The translations under genes were made by a program, and so were the position numbers. From Bacteriovorax sp. (GTDB lineage: Bacteria > Bdellovibrionota > Bacteriovoracia > Bacteriovoracales > Bacteriovoracaceae): 13,861 nucleotides of DNA. Positions 11,856-13,861 of the stretch are shown here, in pieces (position 1 is the stretch's first letter; each line of letters begins with the position of its first letter). Location of the stretch: NCBI GenBank assembly GCA_030654205.1, contig JAURXW010000392.1, positions 1-13,861 on the forward strand, read 5' to 3'. The notes beneath the pieces are model-generated. The model ran no database searches. It worked only from the letters and a program-made list of their open reading frames with translations, and was not told the origin of the DNA.

Positions 11856-13797
11856 CAACCGAACTAAACTCTTTTTAACACTAACACTAATGTCTTTAGT
11901 CGCATTTATTCCTATTTTAGTTGGTATCAATATTTATATTAATGCAACATCCGATGAGATTATCTATTCTTGGTATGACAGTGAGAAAACTAATATACAA
12001 CAAGGTAATATCCTTTCTTCTATTACAAAACTCCAAAGATCTATTACGAAGTCTGTAATTTTAAAAGCCGTAAAAGTCACTGACAACAATGGCCGTGAGT
12101 TAATTGATTTTAAATCTAAAACTGGTGATGTCGAATGGCCGACAATTAAAATAAAAGAAACCAGCAGCACGATACATCGTGAAAAAATAAATTTCTATAA
12201 AAATATATACACTTTCTCTACCGACAATATAAGCGTTTTTATCTTAACAGGATCAATGCTTTCCCTATATGTTCTAAGTGGAATTACTATTTACTTTTTA
12301 TTTATTATCTTAATTTTTTCTTTTATCATTCGGCGACAAACAATAATGGAAGAAAAATTAAAATCAGCAATTAAACTTAATAAAATGGCTCTAGACTTAG
12401 AACTGAGCGAGAAAATAACCTTAATTGCTACCCAAGTTTCTCATGACATTCGCTCCCCATTAGCATCATTAAATATGATGATCGAACAACTAGAAAACAT
12501 TCCAGATAATTACCGGATGATTATACGCCATTCAGCTCAAAGAATTAACGATATAGCGAATAATTTACTAACGTCTAATCAAAACATATCTAGTGTCGCC
12601 TTAATCAAAAATGAATTCATTACTCCAATAATAAGCTCTCTCATTTCAGAAAAAAGAATGCAGTACCGAAATAAACCTAATATTAATATTGTTTTTGCCC
12701 TAACTCAATATTATGGTCTTTTTGCTAAAATAAACTCTTCTGAATTTAAACGCATTCTTTCTAATTTAATAAATAATTCGGTAGAAAGCCTCGTAAATAA
12801 CATTGGAGAGATTACTATCTCAATACAAGAATTCGAGAGTAATATTTCAATTTCGATAGCTGATACTGGCAAAGGCATACCATTAGATATTTTAGAAAAG
12901 TTAGGAACTAAAGGAGTTACTTTTGGAAAAAATAACTCCTCCGCAGGCTCAGGCTTGGGAATTTATCATGCAAAAGTCACGCTTGAGACCTTTGGTGGTA
13001 GTATAAATGTAACTTCAACTGTAGGAAAAGGAACAACATTAAAGTTAACGTTGCCAAAAGAAATTAAACCTTCTTGGTTTGTTGAAAAAATATCACTTCA
13101 TACAAATAGTAAAATTATAATTCTTGATGACGACTTAAGTATCCATCACATTTGGATTGAAAAATTTAAAAAATTGCAATCTGATTCAGATATCACAATT
13201 CACTCTTTTACTGAAGGAGCTGATTTTATTTTATTTATTAAATCTCAATCTGATTTAAATTTTATTTGCCTTATAGATTATGAATTGGCCGGACAAGAAT
13301 TTACAGGCCTTGACATTATTGAAATAAATAAAATCGCAAATAATTCGATCTTAGTGACAAGTAGATATGAAGAAAATCTAATCAGAGAACGCGCACATAG
13401 GTTAAATCTAAAAATAATTCCTAAAGAAATTGCACGACTTGTACCAATTGAGTTTCAACAAAATATGGATAATGATTATTTTGAATATGTTTACATTGAA
13501 GATGATAAATTACTGAGAGTAACCTGGGAGATTCTTGCTAAGAAAAATAATATAAAGCTTTTATCAATAAGTAATACCGGAGACTTTATCAAAAACAAGG
13601 ATTGTATTAGCAAAGACAAAAGTTTGATCTATATTGACAGCAATCTTGGAATCTATGATTTAAAAGGTGAAATTTTTGCAAATATTCTACACGAAGAGGG
13701 TTATAAAAATATTTTTATGGCAAGCGGATTTGATGCAGATCATTTCGCTCAACTTCCATGGTTTAATTATGCAGGAAAAATTTGTCCTTTTAAATAG
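11836..13797 (+). CDS. Membrane hybrid histidine kinase with two receiver-like domains
   Basis: A 653-residue sensor kinase (TTG start). Two membrane helices (about 12-33 and 135-167) enclose a periplasmic sensor segment of about 100 residues with no recognised domain. The HisKA segment carries His203 in SHDIRSPL. The ATPase domain has the N box (Asn310, Asn313, Asn314), the G1 box DTGKGIP (Asp343) and the G2 box GSGLGIYHAK (371-380). A first receiver domain follows (about 425-540) with DDD at 431-433, phospho-acceptor Asp481, Thr508 and Lys530. A second one (about 552-653) has EDD at 555-557, Asp601, Ser630 and Lys648. There is no DNA-binding domain, so the output must go to another protein or stay within the phosphorelay. 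It ends the operon of small exported protein, solute-binding protein and YcaO, and overlaps YcaO by 20 bases. The kinase call is firm; the signal is unknown, with a ligand of the adjacent binding protein as the leading guess. Confidence 0.9.
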   Translation: MKDSASSNRTKLFLTLTLMSLVAFIPILVGINIYINATSDEIIYSWYDSEKTNIQQGNILSSITKLQRSITKSVILKAVKVTDNNGRELIDFKSKTGDVEWPTIKIKETSSTIHREKINFYKNIYTFSTDNISVFILTGSMLSLYVLSGITIYFLFIILIFSFIIRRQTIMEEKLKSAIKLNKMALDLELSEKITLIATQVSHDIRSPLASLNMMIEQLENIPDNYRMIIRHSAQRINDIANNLLTSNQNISSVALIKNEFITPIISSLISEKRMQYRNKPNINIVFALTQYYGLFAKINSSEFKRILSNLINNSVESLVNNIGEITISIQEFESNISISIADTGKGIPLDILEKLGTKGVTFGKNNSSAGSGLGIYHAKVTLETFGGSINVTSTVGKGTTLKLTLPKEIKPSWFVEKISLHTNSKIIILDDDLSIHHIWIEKFKKLQSDSDITIHSFTEGADFILFIKSQSDLNFICLIDYELAGQEFTGLDIIEINKIANNSILVTSRYEENLIRERAHRLNLKIIPKEIARLVPIEFQQNMDNDYFEYVYIEDDKLLRVTWEILAKKNNIKLLSISNTGDFIKNKDCISKDKSLIYIDSNLGIYDLKGEIFANILHEEGYKNIFMASGFDADHFAQLPWFNYAGKICPFK

Positions 13798-13861
13798 TAG
13801 CAAACAAAATCCATAATCCACGAGTCCTTTTCAAGCGTAAAAGTCAGATATCTTCCTATCT
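13798..13861. other. Downstream end of window, no gene recognised
   Basis: These 64 bases contain no convincing ORF or RNA gene. CTTTT and AAAAG around 13828-13842 could form only a weak 5-bp stem, too weak to call a terminator. Confidence 0.4.

Noticed and set aside
1..13861. CRISPR array, tRNA, rRNA, insertion sequence or prophage
   Set aside because: No regularly spaced direct repeats, tRNA-like cloverleaf, transposase or phage gene was seen on either strand.

Overview
The window is AT-rich DNA from a Gram-negative bacterium: it carries signal peptides for a periplasm, a sensor kinase that spans the membrane, and thiol peroxidase. The composition and gene content would fit a low-GC predatory lineage such as Bdellovibrionota/Bacteriovoracales. 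That placement is a guess from general impression; there is no rRNA or other marker gene here to prove it.

Left part (1-2138): the 3' end of a thiol peroxidase gene (tpx) converges on a minus-strand gene for an exported seven-bladed beta-propeller (YVTN type). A 10-bp perfect inverted repeat lies where the two genes meet. A 151-bp divergent gap follows, then a small glutaredoxin-like gene whose usual active-site cysteines are replaced.

Central part (2198-8896): a compact three-gene urate catabolism operon with a good sigma70-type promoter. (1) A membrane urate oxidase of the PuuD type has a type-1 copper (cupredoxin) domain where the known enzyme has cytochrome c. (2) A transthyretin-like 5-hydroxyisourate hydrolase follows. 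(3) A 1572-residue protein joins a malate synthase-like domain, an OHCU decarboxylase, a beta-lactamase-fold serine hydrolase and a two-repeat allantoicase. Together these cover urate -> 5-hydroxyisourate -> OHCU -> allantoin, then allantoate -> ureidoglycolate, and finally glyoxylate -> malate. No known allantoinase or ureidoglycolate lyase is present. The serine hydrolase sits exactly between the enzyme that makes allantoin and the enzyme that uses allantoate, so it is a candidate for a new kind of allantoinase. This is the main discovery candidate.

Right part (9083-13797): after a 186-bp gap with an imperfect long hairpin, a four-gene operon with overlapping or nearly touching genes encodes a small exported protein, a family-5 (OppA/DppA-like) solute-binding protein without a permease, a stand-alone YcaO protein, and a membrane histidine kinase with two C-terminal receiver-like domains. 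The combination suggests a peptide-related sensing or modification system rather than nutrient import, but its function is not known. This is the second discovery candidate. The final 64 bases hold no gene that I can recognise.
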